Shown one piece after another: positions 20,846 to 28,575 of a DNA stretch of 64,000 nt. The notes under the pieces are model-generated. The model was not told the origin of the DNA, ran no database searches, and saw nothing but the letters and a program-made list of their open reading frames with translations. The DNA is from Arthrobacter sp. MYb227. Its GTDB lineage: Bacteria > Actinomycetota > Actinomycetes > Actinomycetales > Micrococcaceae. Position 1 is the stretch's first letter; every line of letters starts with the position of its first letter. The position numbers were made by a program, and so were the translations under genes. The stretch spans positions 1 to 64,000 of the forward strand of contig NZ_PCPT01000005.1 in assembly GCF_002975435.1 (NCBI RefSeq). Reading direction: 5' to 3'.

Positions 20846-21238
20846 ATGAGCGTTATCGATGATTCTCGACCGATCTTCCTGCAGATAGCGGAGTTGATCG
20901 AAAATGACATTGTCTCGGGCGAGATTCGTGAAGAATCACAAGTCCCCTCGACCAATGAATTTGCTGCGTACCATCGCATCAACCCGGCCACCGCAGCCAA
21001 GGGCGTGAATCTCTTGGTAGAAAGCGGAATCCTCTACAAGAAACGCGGAATCGGCATGTTCGTTTCAACGGGTGCCCGGGCACAACTGCTCGCCACGCGC
21101 CGCAAGGAATTTCAACACCAATACATCGCCCCGCTGGCCCGCGAGGCACGAAAGCTCGGGATCACCGGGGCCGAACTTACCGTAATGATCACCCAATCCC
21201 TGAGCACCGAGGAACCAGAAGGACGTGGTATTCGATGA
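20846..21238 (+). CDS. GntR-family regulator, YtrA subfamily
   Basis: 130 residues: an N-terminal winged helix (PIFLQIAELIENDIVSGEI, then PSTNEFAAYHRINPATAAKGVNLLVESGILYKKRGIGMFV) and a short C-terminal helical stretch, the size and layout of YtrA-type GntR proteins that lack a ligand-binding domain. Such regulators normally control the ABC transporter operon they lie in, as here: its stop overlaps the ABC ATPase start (ATGA). A dyad at the promoter is the likely operator. Confidence 0.85.
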   Translation: MSVIDDSRPIFLQIAELIENDIVSGEIREESQVPSTNEFAAYHRINPATAAKGVNLLVESGILYKKRGIGMFVSTGARAQLLATRRKEFQHQYIAPLAREARKLGITGAELTVMITQSLSTEEPEGRGIR

Positions 21239-22158
21239 ATGAAAACATGACACCCGCCATCGAGGTGCGAAATCTGGTGAAATCCTACAAAGACGTCGAA
21301 GCGTTGGACGACATCACGTTAAGCCTTGCCGCCAACCGCATTTACGGACTCTTGGGACGCAACGGGGCCGGTAAAACGACGCTGATGTCGATTCTCACCG
21401 GACAGGGCTACGCCACCAGCGGGCAGGCACTGATCTTCGGGACAAACCCCTACGAACACGATGAGACACTTTCAAGAATTTGCTTCATCCGTGAGTCACA
21501 GCGGTATCCTGACGATTTCACTGCAACCCAAGCATTCAAAGCAGCGGCGATGTTCTTCAAAAACTGGGATCACGAGCTTGCGCAACGACTATGCACCGAA
21601 TTCGCGCTGCCGCTCAAGCGTCGCATCAAGAAGCTCTCGCGCGGTCAGCTCTCGGCCGTTGGCGTCGTCATCGGGATGGCCTCACGCGCCGAGATCACCT
21701 TCTTTGACGAACCCTACCTGGGGCTCGATGCCGTGGCCCGGCAAATCTTCTACGACCGACTGATCGAAGATTATGCCCAGCACCCACGCACCATCGTGCT
21801 CTCCTCACACCTGATTGACGAGATCGCTAACCTGCTAGAACACGTGGTGGTCATCGACAAGGGCAAAATCATGCTCGACGAGGATGCCGAAACACTGCGT
21901 GGCTCGGCGGTTGCCGTAATGGGTAACGCGCAAAAGGTAGCCGATTTCATCGATGGCTACGAGGTGCTGCACCGTGATGCTCTGGGCTCACTGGCCGCGG
22001 TGACCATCAAGGCACGGCTCACCGAAACTCAACGGCAGATGGCCGCGGAGCTAGGTCTAGAACTGTCCGCGGTGCCACTACAACAACTGGTGGTGCGAAC
22101 CACACTGGCCGAAGCAACAAAGGAAACAACACCAGATTCCCTGGAGGCCCTCAAGTGA
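21235..22158 (+). CDS. ABC transporter ATP-binding protein
   Basis: 307 residues. Walker A GRNGAGKTT near residue 45, ABC signature LSRGQLSAVGVV (LSRGQ, a variant of LSGGQ), Walker B EITFFDEPYLGLD, and a C-terminal extension of about 100 residues. In the family that pairs with YtrA-type regulators, these are usually exporters linked to cell-envelope or antimicrobial stress. The partner membrane subunit is encoded next (GTGA overlap). Substrate unknown. Confidence 0.88.
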   Translation: MNENMTPAIEVRNLVKSYKDVEALDDITLSLAANRIYGLLGRNGAGKTTLMSILTGQGYATSGQALIFGTNPYEHDETLSRICFIRESQRYPDDFTATQAFKAAAMFFKNWDHELAQRLCTEFALPLKRRIKKLSRGQLSAVGVVIGMASRAEITFFDEPYLGLDAVARQIFYDRLIEDYAQHPRTIVLSSHLIDEIANLLEHVVVIDKGKIMLDEDAETLRGSAVAVMGNAQKVADFIDGYEVLHRDALGSLAAVTIKARLTETQRQMAAELGLELSAVPLQQLVVRTTLAEATKETTPDSLEALK

Positions 22159-22850
22159 GTAACATCGTCAATGTTGCACGCATGCAACTGATCAACAAGT
22201 GGACGTTCTTGGGAATCCCCATGATTATCCTGGTGTCCTCCACCGGGCTGACGATTGCCATCTGGGCCATGATTCCTAAGCAAGATGGTGTCACGACGCT
22301 GGTTTCTGGCTCCGGTCAGGCGGTCATGTGGTATTTTTTGGCCTTGGGAATTCAGTCCCTGACCTATACTTTCCCCTTCTCGCAGGCCATGAGCGTTTCG
22401 CGTAGAACTTTTTATCTGGGCACGCTAGGCCTTTTTGCGGCAATCGCACTGGGGTTTGCAATTCTGTATTACGTGCTGGGACTCGTTGAAACGGCAACCA
22501 ACGGGTGGGGCATGGGCGGACAATTATTTGCCCTGGGCTGGATCGCCGAAAATAACGCGGCGATTCAGGTGCTGTTCTACTTCGTGCTGATGGTGCTGCT
22601 CTTCATGATCGGGTTCTGGTTTGCGACAATCTACCTGCGCTGGAAGACCACCGGGATGCTTGTCACCTGGATTGGACTGGGACTGCTGCTCATCGCCTTC
22701 ATCGGATTCCTGAGCCTGAACAAGATGTGGATGGACTTCTGGGGATGGGTGGGTGGCTTTACGGTTCCCGGATTGCTCCTAGGTCTTGGTGGGCTGTGCG
22801 TGCTGCTGGCCGCTGGTTCGTACCTGACTCTGCGCCGGGCCACCACCTAG
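22155..22850 (+). CDS. ABC transporter membrane subunit
   Basis: 231 residues, starting GTG at 22155 and overlapping the ATPase gene by four bases. About six hydrophobic segments, with an aromatic-rich region around the middle (TYTFPFSQAMSVSRR). It would form the membrane half of a homodimeric exporter with the preceding ATPase. The end lies 150 bases before the next gene on the same strand. No substrate clue in the sequence. Confidence 0.85.
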   Translation: MSNIVNVARMQLINKWTFLGIPMIILVSSTGLTIAIWAMIPKQDGVTTLVSGSGQAVMWYFLALGIQSLTYTFPFSQAMSVSRRTFYLGTLGLFAAIALGFAILYYVLGLVETATNGWGMGGQLFALGWIAENNAAIQVLFYFVLMVLLFMIGFWFATIYLRWKTTGMLVTWIGLGLLLIAFIGFLSLNKMWMDFWGWVGGFTVPGLLLGLGGLCVLLAAGSYLTLRRATT

Positions 22851-23000
22851 GCGCACGCCCCCGGAGCGCCGTCGTTGCGCGGATGGCTCGTTTTCCCCGG
22901 TCCCTCTATGAGTTACCGGGGAAAATGCATACCCCGGTCCCTGTCATTCGCGCCACAAACCCAGAGCCCGGTTCCCGGAATGTCGGTGTGTCGCGGTATC

Positions 23001-24008
23001 GTGGCAGACGTGGCTTTGGACTTTACTTCGATCGACTTTGAAACGGCAAACGGATTCCGCGGCTCAGCCTGCAGCGTGGGGTTGAGCAAGGTTCGCAACG
23101 GCAAAATCGTTGAAGAAGTCTCCTGGCTCATGCGACCCCCGGCCGGATTCGACCACTTTGATCCGCGCAATACAATGATCCACCACATCACCTCAGACAT
23201 GGTTGCTGATGCCCCGCGCTTCGGTGAGCTGTTCATTCCCATGGCGAACTTTATCGGTAGCGATACCCTGGTGGCTCACAATGCTGCATTTGATTTAGGC
23301 GTGATCCGCTCCGCGCTGGAGGTCTCAGAACTCGCCGGACCGGCCTACGATTACGCGTGCACGGTGAAGATGTCGCGCAAAACCTATGAGCTTTCCTCCT
23401 ATTCGTTGCCCTTTGTTGCCGAAGAAGCTGGCTCACCGATGGTCAATCACCACGATGCGCTCGCCGATGCGCATGCCTGTGCCGCGATCATGGTGGATAT
23501 TGCCAAACGCAAGGAAGCCAACTCGGTGGCCGCTGCGGCAGCAATCTTGGAAGTGAAGATGGGATTTGCCCGGGCCTACGCACCCGGTGATGAACTATCC
23601 AAGGCAACCCGCGATGCACAGGGCTGGGCCGCACGCGGAAACCCAGTTCCCGTGCAACCCGAATGGGCGGCCTGGCCGCAGGAGGGGGAGAACCCCGAAC
23701 CCAACCTTGAGGCAGACCCGGCGCACCCGCTTTTCGGGGAGACGGTAGTTTTCACCGGAAACCTGGGCATTAGCCGTCAGGTGGCCAAGGATAAGGCAGC
23801 CGAACGAGGGGCCGCCACCGCAAGCCGGGTTACCAAGGCCACCACGGTGCTGGTGGTGGGGGACGGGTTCATTCCCGAGGACCTGACCTCCGGTCGACTA
23901 ACGGGTAAAGCCAAGCGCGTGTTGCGTATGCAGGAGGCCGGGCAACGCGTATCGATCATGGCCGAGGGTGAGTTCTTGCAACTCATCGACGGTTTCAACG
24001 CCGCCTAG
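23001..24008 (+). CDS. DnaQ-type exonuclease with C-terminal BRCT domain
   Basis: About 335 residues. The exonuclease domain has the DEDD residues: IDFETANG (Exo I), VAHNAAFDLGV (Exo II), and NHHDALADAHAC (Exo III, with the H-D pattern of DEDDh enzymes). The C-terminal 90 residues (HPLFGETVVFTGNLGISR, then VGDG) form a BRCT domain like that of NAD-dependent ligase. Start uncertain: GTG at 23001 or 23010, or ATG at 22980. Common in Micrococcaceae, probably DNA repair or replication-linked. A hairpin terminator is shared with the next gene. Confidence 0.85.
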   Translation: MADVALDFTSIDFETANGFRGSACSVGLSKVRNGKIVEEVSWLMRPPAGFDHFDPRNTMIHHITSDMVADAPRFGELFIPMANFIGSDTLVAHNAAFDLGVIRSALEVSELAGPAYDYACTVKMSRKTYELSSYSLPFVAEEAGSPMVNHHDALADAHACAAIMVDIAKRKEANSVAAAAAILEVKMGFARAYAPGDELSKATRDAQGWAARGNPVPVQPEWAAWPQEGENPEPNLEADPAHPLFGETVVFTGNLGISRQVAKDKAAERGAATASRVTKATTVLVVGDGFIPEDLTSGRLTGKAKRVLRMQEAGQRVSIMAEGEFLQLIDGFNAA

Positions 24009-24020
24009 AACACATGATTT

Positions 24021-24052
24021 GATGCCTTCCACGCCGGCGGGTGGGAGGCATC
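24021..24052. terminator. Bidirectional hairpin between convergent genes
   Basis: GATGCCTTCCAC at 24021-24032 pairs with GTGGGAGGCATC at 24041-24052 with one mismatch. It sits in the 45-base gap between the exonuclease gene (+) and the MprF-like gene (-). Confidence 0.75.
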
Positions 24053-24053
24053 G

Positions 24054-26225
24054 TTATTTCTTGGCTGCTCGCACATCCCGTATGGCACTAAATCCTTCGC
24101 GGGCCAACTGCCCCATGGTGGCATCGGGCAAGAAGGCTCGGGTCAACCCGGCGGCAAGGCGTGGAAGATCGGCCTCATCGAGGTACACCAAATACATCGG
24201 TGTGATGCGTGGATTGAACTTAGCCTTGAATGCGTGCAAAGACCCAAAACCGTAGAGTGGTTCCAAAATATGGGCCATCGTTCCGAGCACCCGATCTACC
24301 GGTTGTTGGGCCGCAGTCGGGGTGGAACGGGCCAACGGGGCACCGGATAATGAGGCAAAGTCCGCGCCGAGAGCCGAAAAATACTTCAGCGATGAGCCGA
24401 GCAAGAATTCCATGACGGGGCCAAAACTTCCTTCGGCTCGCCGCATCAGATCCAGCGTCCACCCGATAATCGCACCGCCCGGTGCATAGACCGGTAGCCA
24501 CGAGAGAAAACCTTGCACCTCACCGACGTTATTGAGGGCTAGGGCCAGCTTCACCTGCGGATCGGCGGCCTCGTCCAAGGTGCCGAGCGTGAAACCAATT
24601 TGTGGCAGCGATTTATCTCCCACCCACTGGGCCGAGATGTCGTTGAGCTGGCGGCGGATCTCTACCGGCTCGTCAACGAGCAGACTCATGCGAAATTCGA
24701 TGTCTTCACGTTTGGCACGGTTTACTGCGGTGCGGATATCCTGCCATTTTTTGCCGGTGAACTCTAGGCCAGGTAAATCCACGATGGTGTCTTCGGCAAT
24801 TTGCATGGCACGCCAATGCCCGCTGGTGTCATTCAGCGGGGCCGCGGTGGAGAAGAAACAGGGGATCAGCCCGGCATGTTCGGCGGTTAGGGCGAATTGA
24901 TGCATGGCCGGGGTGCGGTCTGCCGCCGGCCCGATGGGGTCCGAGAGCCCGATGGCGCACCCGGCATGCACCTGGTAGGTCTGCAGCGAACCTCCGGAGG
25001 TAGCAAAGTGCTGATTTCCGCTCCAGGTGCTCATCCAGGAGAGGGTGCCGCCACCATAAGTCTGTAGTTGGGTCAGTACGCGGGCCGCCGGGAGTGCCGG
25101 GGTCCCGGTGTTTGAGGGCAAATGTCTGGTGCGTCGTACACGAAAGGCACGCCAGCACACCAGCAGGTAGATGAGCATCAGCAGCCAGAGTCCGGCCACT
25201 GCCGCGGCGAGTGAGGCGATGCCGGCACCTCGGTGAAATTGCGGATCATGAATTTGCGGACCAATTGTAACAATCAGGGTGATGCCCAGCACCCCACGCA
25301 GGACGTTGAGTACCGCGAGGATGAGCGCACCGATCCAGGCGATGCGCCGGCCCGAACGTAGCCCGCGGGCCAATATCAGAGCCAGAATAGCGTCAATGAG
25401 TACCGCTAGGCGGCCACCGCCGGCATGGGTGGGACCAAAGGGACCATTGGTCGGAATGATAATTGTTAGAATTTGGATGCCGACAAGTGCCAGTAAGGCC
25501 ACCGCCGCCATGAAGCGTTGTTCGCGCAGCTCGGGTTTGGAGAGGCTACGGATTTGATAGAGCAGCACCGCGGTAATGGCAGTTGCATGCCCTAGGTCCG
25601 AAACTTCCCCAAAGAGCGTCACACTGACCACGGCAAAGGCAACCAGCATTACCTGCCAACGCAATTTCCACGGCTGCCGCAGTGTACATACGGCAAGTGT
25701 GAGACAAGCGAAGATGCCACCGGTGGGACCGGTATCCAGATCACTGGCCAGGGAATCGATCCAGCTTGAACCGAGCCCGCGAAAAAGTACAAGGATTCCC
25801 GCGGTGACCATGATGGCCGTGAGTTGGCCAAGAGCGAAAGTGATTCCCGCGGTGCGGGTACCTCGAATGGTTTCCAGCCAACCAACACCCAGCGGAAGCA
25901 ATATCAGTGTTGCAAGAAATGAGGCTGGTTCGCTCAGGATGAAGGTTCCGGTAATCGCCGTGAGCCAATCACCGTTGCTATAGGCCGGTACTCCGAAGGC
26001 TAAATTTGTGAACCATTTGTCATTATTCACGGTGTGGAAGAGCGATCCGCTGAACATCCCTGCGGCAAGGATCAGCACAGCTAGGCCGATGGTGAACGGG
26101 ACCCGCTTGGCAATGGTGAGGGCCGCCGAAACCCAGGCTGTTGCTCGGCTGGGGGGTTCCAACGGCGGGGAAGTATCCGGTGTGCTGGGCTGGTTGCCTT
26201 GCTGTGCATGCGGCCGTTCGTTCAT
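24054..26225 (-). CDS. Multi-span membrane protein with C-terminal DUF2156 (MprF-like) domain
   Basis: 723 residues from ATG at 26225, AGGAGAG upstream; a longer start at 26270 is not favoured. N-terminal half: membrane segments (FTIGLAVLILAAGMFSGSLF, then GPTGG, suggesting a rhomboid-like bundle). C-terminal ~330 residues: DUF2156, the GNAT-fold domain that in MprF transfers lysine or alanine to phosphatidylglycerol, with YGGGTLSWMSTW, GLSDPIGP and GFLSWLPVYAPGG. Inference: modifies membrane lipid or a related amino-acyl acceptor, using aminoacyl-tRNA. No lysyl-tRNA synthetase domain is fused. The rhomboid-like part is only weakly supported. Confidence 0.75.
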   Translation of the reverse strand: MNERPHAQQGNQPSTPDTSPPLEPPSRATAWVSAALTIAKRVPFTIGLAVLILAAGMFSGSLFHTVNNDKWFTNLAFGVPAYSNGDWLTAITGTFILSEPASFLATLILLPLGVGWLETIRGTRTAGITFALGQLTAIMVTAGILVLFRGLGSSWIDSLASDLDTGPTGGIFACLTLAVCTLRQPWKLRWQVMLVAFAVVSVTLFGEVSDLGHATAITAVLLYQIRSLSKPELREQRFMAAVALLALVGIQILTIIIPTNGPFGPTHAGGGRLAVLIDAILALILARGLRSGRRIAWIGALILAVLNVLRGVLGITLIVTIGPQIHDPQFHRGAGIASLAAAVAGLWLLMLIYLLVCWRAFRVRRTRHLPSNTGTPALPAARVLTQLQTYGGGTLSWMSTWSGNQHFATSGGSLQTYQVHAGCAIGLSDPIGPAADRTPAMHQFALTAEHAGLIPCFFSTAAPLNDTSGHWRAMQIAEDTIVDLPGLEFTGKKWQDIRTAVNRAKREDIEFRMSLLVDEPVEIRRQLNDISAQWVGDKSLPQIGFTLGTLDEAADPQVKLALALNNVGEVQGFLSWLPVYAPGGAIIGWTLDLMRRAEGSFGPVMEFLLGSSLKYFSALGADFASLSGAPLARSTPTAAQQPVDRVLGTMAHILEPLYGFGSLHAFKAKFNPRITPMYLVYLDEADLPRLAAGLTRAFLPDATMGQLAREGFSAIRDVRAAKK

Positions 26226-26427
26226 CGGCTCTCCTGAAATATTCGCCTCGAGGTGCCGGGTTGCTAGCACACCCGGGGAACGAGCTTTAGCCTCATCGTA
26301 GCGTGACTGGTGGTGCTTAGTTGGAACATGATCAACAAGAAGTGTTCAGTGAGAACCAACGGGTCACGCGGGGCTCCGGAAGGCGGGTGCCTAGCTGCTC
26401 GGCTTGGGTTTCCGGAGCCCAACGAAA

Positions 26428-27330
26428 TTATTCTCCGACGGTGAGCTTGATCCAGCGATCGTGCATTTGATCGAGGATTGGATCCAGCGCGGAGGCCGGG
26501 CGATGCGCGATGGCATCGGTACCCAATACCGCACCGATGAGGGCACAAGCGAAGGAAGCAACCTCAATATCGATAGTGTGCTCGGTATCCTCCTCATCGG
26601 GGCCCAGCAGCTCGAAGATGCCATCGTAGGCACCGTGCGCATCCGGGTTTTTCAGCGCCTCGGTAGCTACCTGCACCGCGGTGCGTAGTCCATCGGCGGC
26701 CACACCCTCGAGCCCCTCGATCAGTTGCGCCCACTGTGGGGCCGCCATCGAACCACGCTCAAGCGCGCTGCGCACGACCAGCGCGGCGGCCCCGGCAGTC
26801 TTGTGTGCCAGTGGGGATCCATGAGTCAGTGCCGCGGCATCGGTGGCAAGCTTTGCGGTGGTTGCTTCATCGACACGGGGCAGCAGCGCCATAAATGCGG
26901 CGCGGGAAAGCACACCCGTGGAATCGGCTTCCGGGAAGATTGGGCGGCCAACCGAAGCCATATCTTTTTCGGCAAGAGCCACCCGGTGCTGGGTGTCTCC
27001 CGGGGCGAAGGTATCTGCGCCCGCAAACGATTCATCGATCCAGCGCGGTTGGGGTTCCGGGGCGCCTTCCGGGTAGGCGCCGGTGATGACCTTGTACCAG
27101 CGCAACGCGGCCAGCCACATGCAGGCCGCTTCATCGGAAGCCACCCCGTCGTTTGCCCATTCAAGGGCCTCGAGCAGACCATCGAGCAGGAACAAGGAGA
27201 GCATCTCGGACTCGCCGGGCTCCTCACCATCTCGGGCATGAGTTGCGCCATCGACAGCTGCAAGCAGCACGCCAAAGACACGGTCGGAAAAGTCGGCAGG
27301 AATTGCGTACGGATCACTAGTTTCAGTCAC
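26428..27330 (-). CDS. ADP-ribosylglycohydrolase-like protein lacking the usual acidic metal motif
   Basis: 300 residues, helical, in the ADP-ribosylglycohydrolase-like fold by eye: RVFGVLLAAVDGATHA (canonical GxxxGDALG), ESEMLSLFLLDGLLEAL (canonical YTDDTxM then EGLLEA), and AALTHGSPLAH (canonical THP region). The two aspartates of the D-D-T motif are replaced, so magnesium binding and hydrolase activity look lost or altered. Could bind ADP-ribose without cleaving it. Divergent from sbcD. Family assignment is moderate; it could equally be classed as hypothetical. Confidence 0.55.
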   Translation of the reverse strand: MTETSDPYAIPADFSDRVFGVLLAAVDGATHARDGEEPGESEMLSLFLLDGLLEALEWANDGVASDEAACMWLAALRWYKVITGAYPEGAPEPQPRWIDESFAGADTFAPGDTQHRVALAEKDMASVGRPIFPEADSTGVLSRAAFMALLPRVDEATTAKLATDAAALTHGSPLAHKTAGAAALVVRSALERGSMAAPQWAQLIEGLEGVAADGLRTAVQVATEALKNPDAHGAYDGIFELLGPDEEDTEHTIDIEVASFACALIGAVLGTDAIAHRPASALDPILDQMHDRWIKLTVGE

Positions 27331-27408
27331 CTACCCAGTCTATTGGTTTTCCACAGCCGCTCGCGTCGGGTTTCCAAAGCGTCGCGCCGCGTGACTAGTG
27401 TTGAACCC

Positions 27409-28575
27409 ATGCGAATCCTGCACACCTCAGACTGGCACCTTGGCCGTTCCTTCCACGGGGCATCGCTGCTTAACGCCCAAGAAGAATTCATTGACCGGCT
27501 CATTGCCACCATTAGCGCCGAGAATATCGATGTATTGCTGGTTGCCGGAGATGTTTATGACCGTGCGCTGCCATCTGTCGATGCTGTAGCGCTTTTCGAT
27601 AGATCCTTGGTGCGGCTGCGCGAAACCGGGGTGCAGATGGTGATCACCAGCGGAAACCATGACTCGTCCTTGCGGTTGGGTTTTGGCTCTGCCCTGCTAG
27701 AGCATGCAGGACTTCACCTACGTACACGTGTTGAGGATATGGATAGGCCGATCATGATTTCCGGGGATGGCTTTGAGGTGGCTTTCTACGGGCTGCCCTA
27801 CCTAGAGCCCCGCATGGTCGCCGAAAAGCTCGGGGTTACCGAGCCCGGGCATGCGCCGGTGGTGGCTGCAGCATTGGGCCGGGTGCGCGAAGATCTTGCC
27901 GTGCGCAAGGAAGCGAGCCATAACCCGGTGCACTCGGTGGTCCTTGCCCACGTATTTGCCGCAGGGGGAGCGGGAAGCGATTCGGAACGCGAACTAAGCA
28001 TCGGCGGGTTGGACATCGTCCCCACCAACTATTTCAACGACTTTTCCTATGCCGCGCTGGGACACCTACACGGGCGGCAAAAACTTAGCTCATCGATCCG
28101 CTATTCCGGATCTCCGATTCCCTACTCATTCTCCGAGGCCGGACATTCAAAGGGCGCGTGGATTCTTGAATTCGGAGCAGCAGGGTTAGGCGAGGTGAAA
28201 AGCGTTGATTGGCCCGCGAGCAAACAGCTGCGGATTTTGCGCGGAAAAATCGATGATCTGCTCACCGAGGCACACTACGCATCGGCCGAAGATGCCTGGT
28301 GCCAGATCACGCTGAGCGATAAATATCATCCGGCCGGTGCCATGGAGCGGCTGCGCGGCCGCTTCCCAGACACGCTGGTATTGAATTTTGATCCCGATGA
28401 AAAATCAGAAAAGACCGAACATAGCTATGCTGATCGCCTAGCGGCGGCGGCCTCGCCCAGGGAAGTGTGCTCGGGGTTCGTGGAGCACGTGCGCTTACGG
28501 CCGCTGAATGATGCCGAAGACGCCTTGATGGTCTCGGTCTTGGCACAGGTGGCAAGCGAAAAGGTTGAAAAATGA
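27409..28575 (+). CDS. sbcD: Exonuclease SbcD (Mre11-type nuclease)
   Basis: 388 residues from ATG at 27409. The calcineurin-like phosphoesterase core is intact: SDWHLGRSFHG, GDVYDRALPS, SGNHDS, and ALGHLHGRQ. With SbcC it cleaves hairpins and protein-blocked DNA ends. Its stop overlaps the sbcC start by four bases (ATGA), so the two are made together. Confidence 0.93.
   Translation: MRILHTSDWHLGRSFHGASLLNAQEEFIDRLIATISAENIDVLLVAGDVYDRALPSVDAVALFDRSLVRLRETGVQMVITSGNHDSSLRLGFGSALLEHAGLHLRTRVEDMDRPIMISGDGFEVAFYGLPYLEPRMVAEKLGVTEPGHAPVVAAALGRVREDLAVRKEASHNPVHSVVLAHVFAAGGAGSDSERELSIGGLDIVPTNYFNDFSYAALGHLHGRQKLSSSIRYSGSPIPYSFSEAGHSKGAWILEFGAAGLGEVKSVDWPASKQLRILRGKIDDLLTEAHYASAEDAWCQITLSDKYHPAGAMERLRGRFPDTLVLNFDPDEKSEKTEHSYADRLAAAASPREVCSGFVEHVRLRPLNDAEDALMVSVLAQVASEKVEK

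Noticed and set aside
27361-27408. A longer N-terminal extension of SbcD read from 26725.
   Set aside because: The first 228 codons of that frame lie over the ADP-ribosylglycohydrolase-like gene on the other strand and have no nuclease motif. The true start is at 27409.
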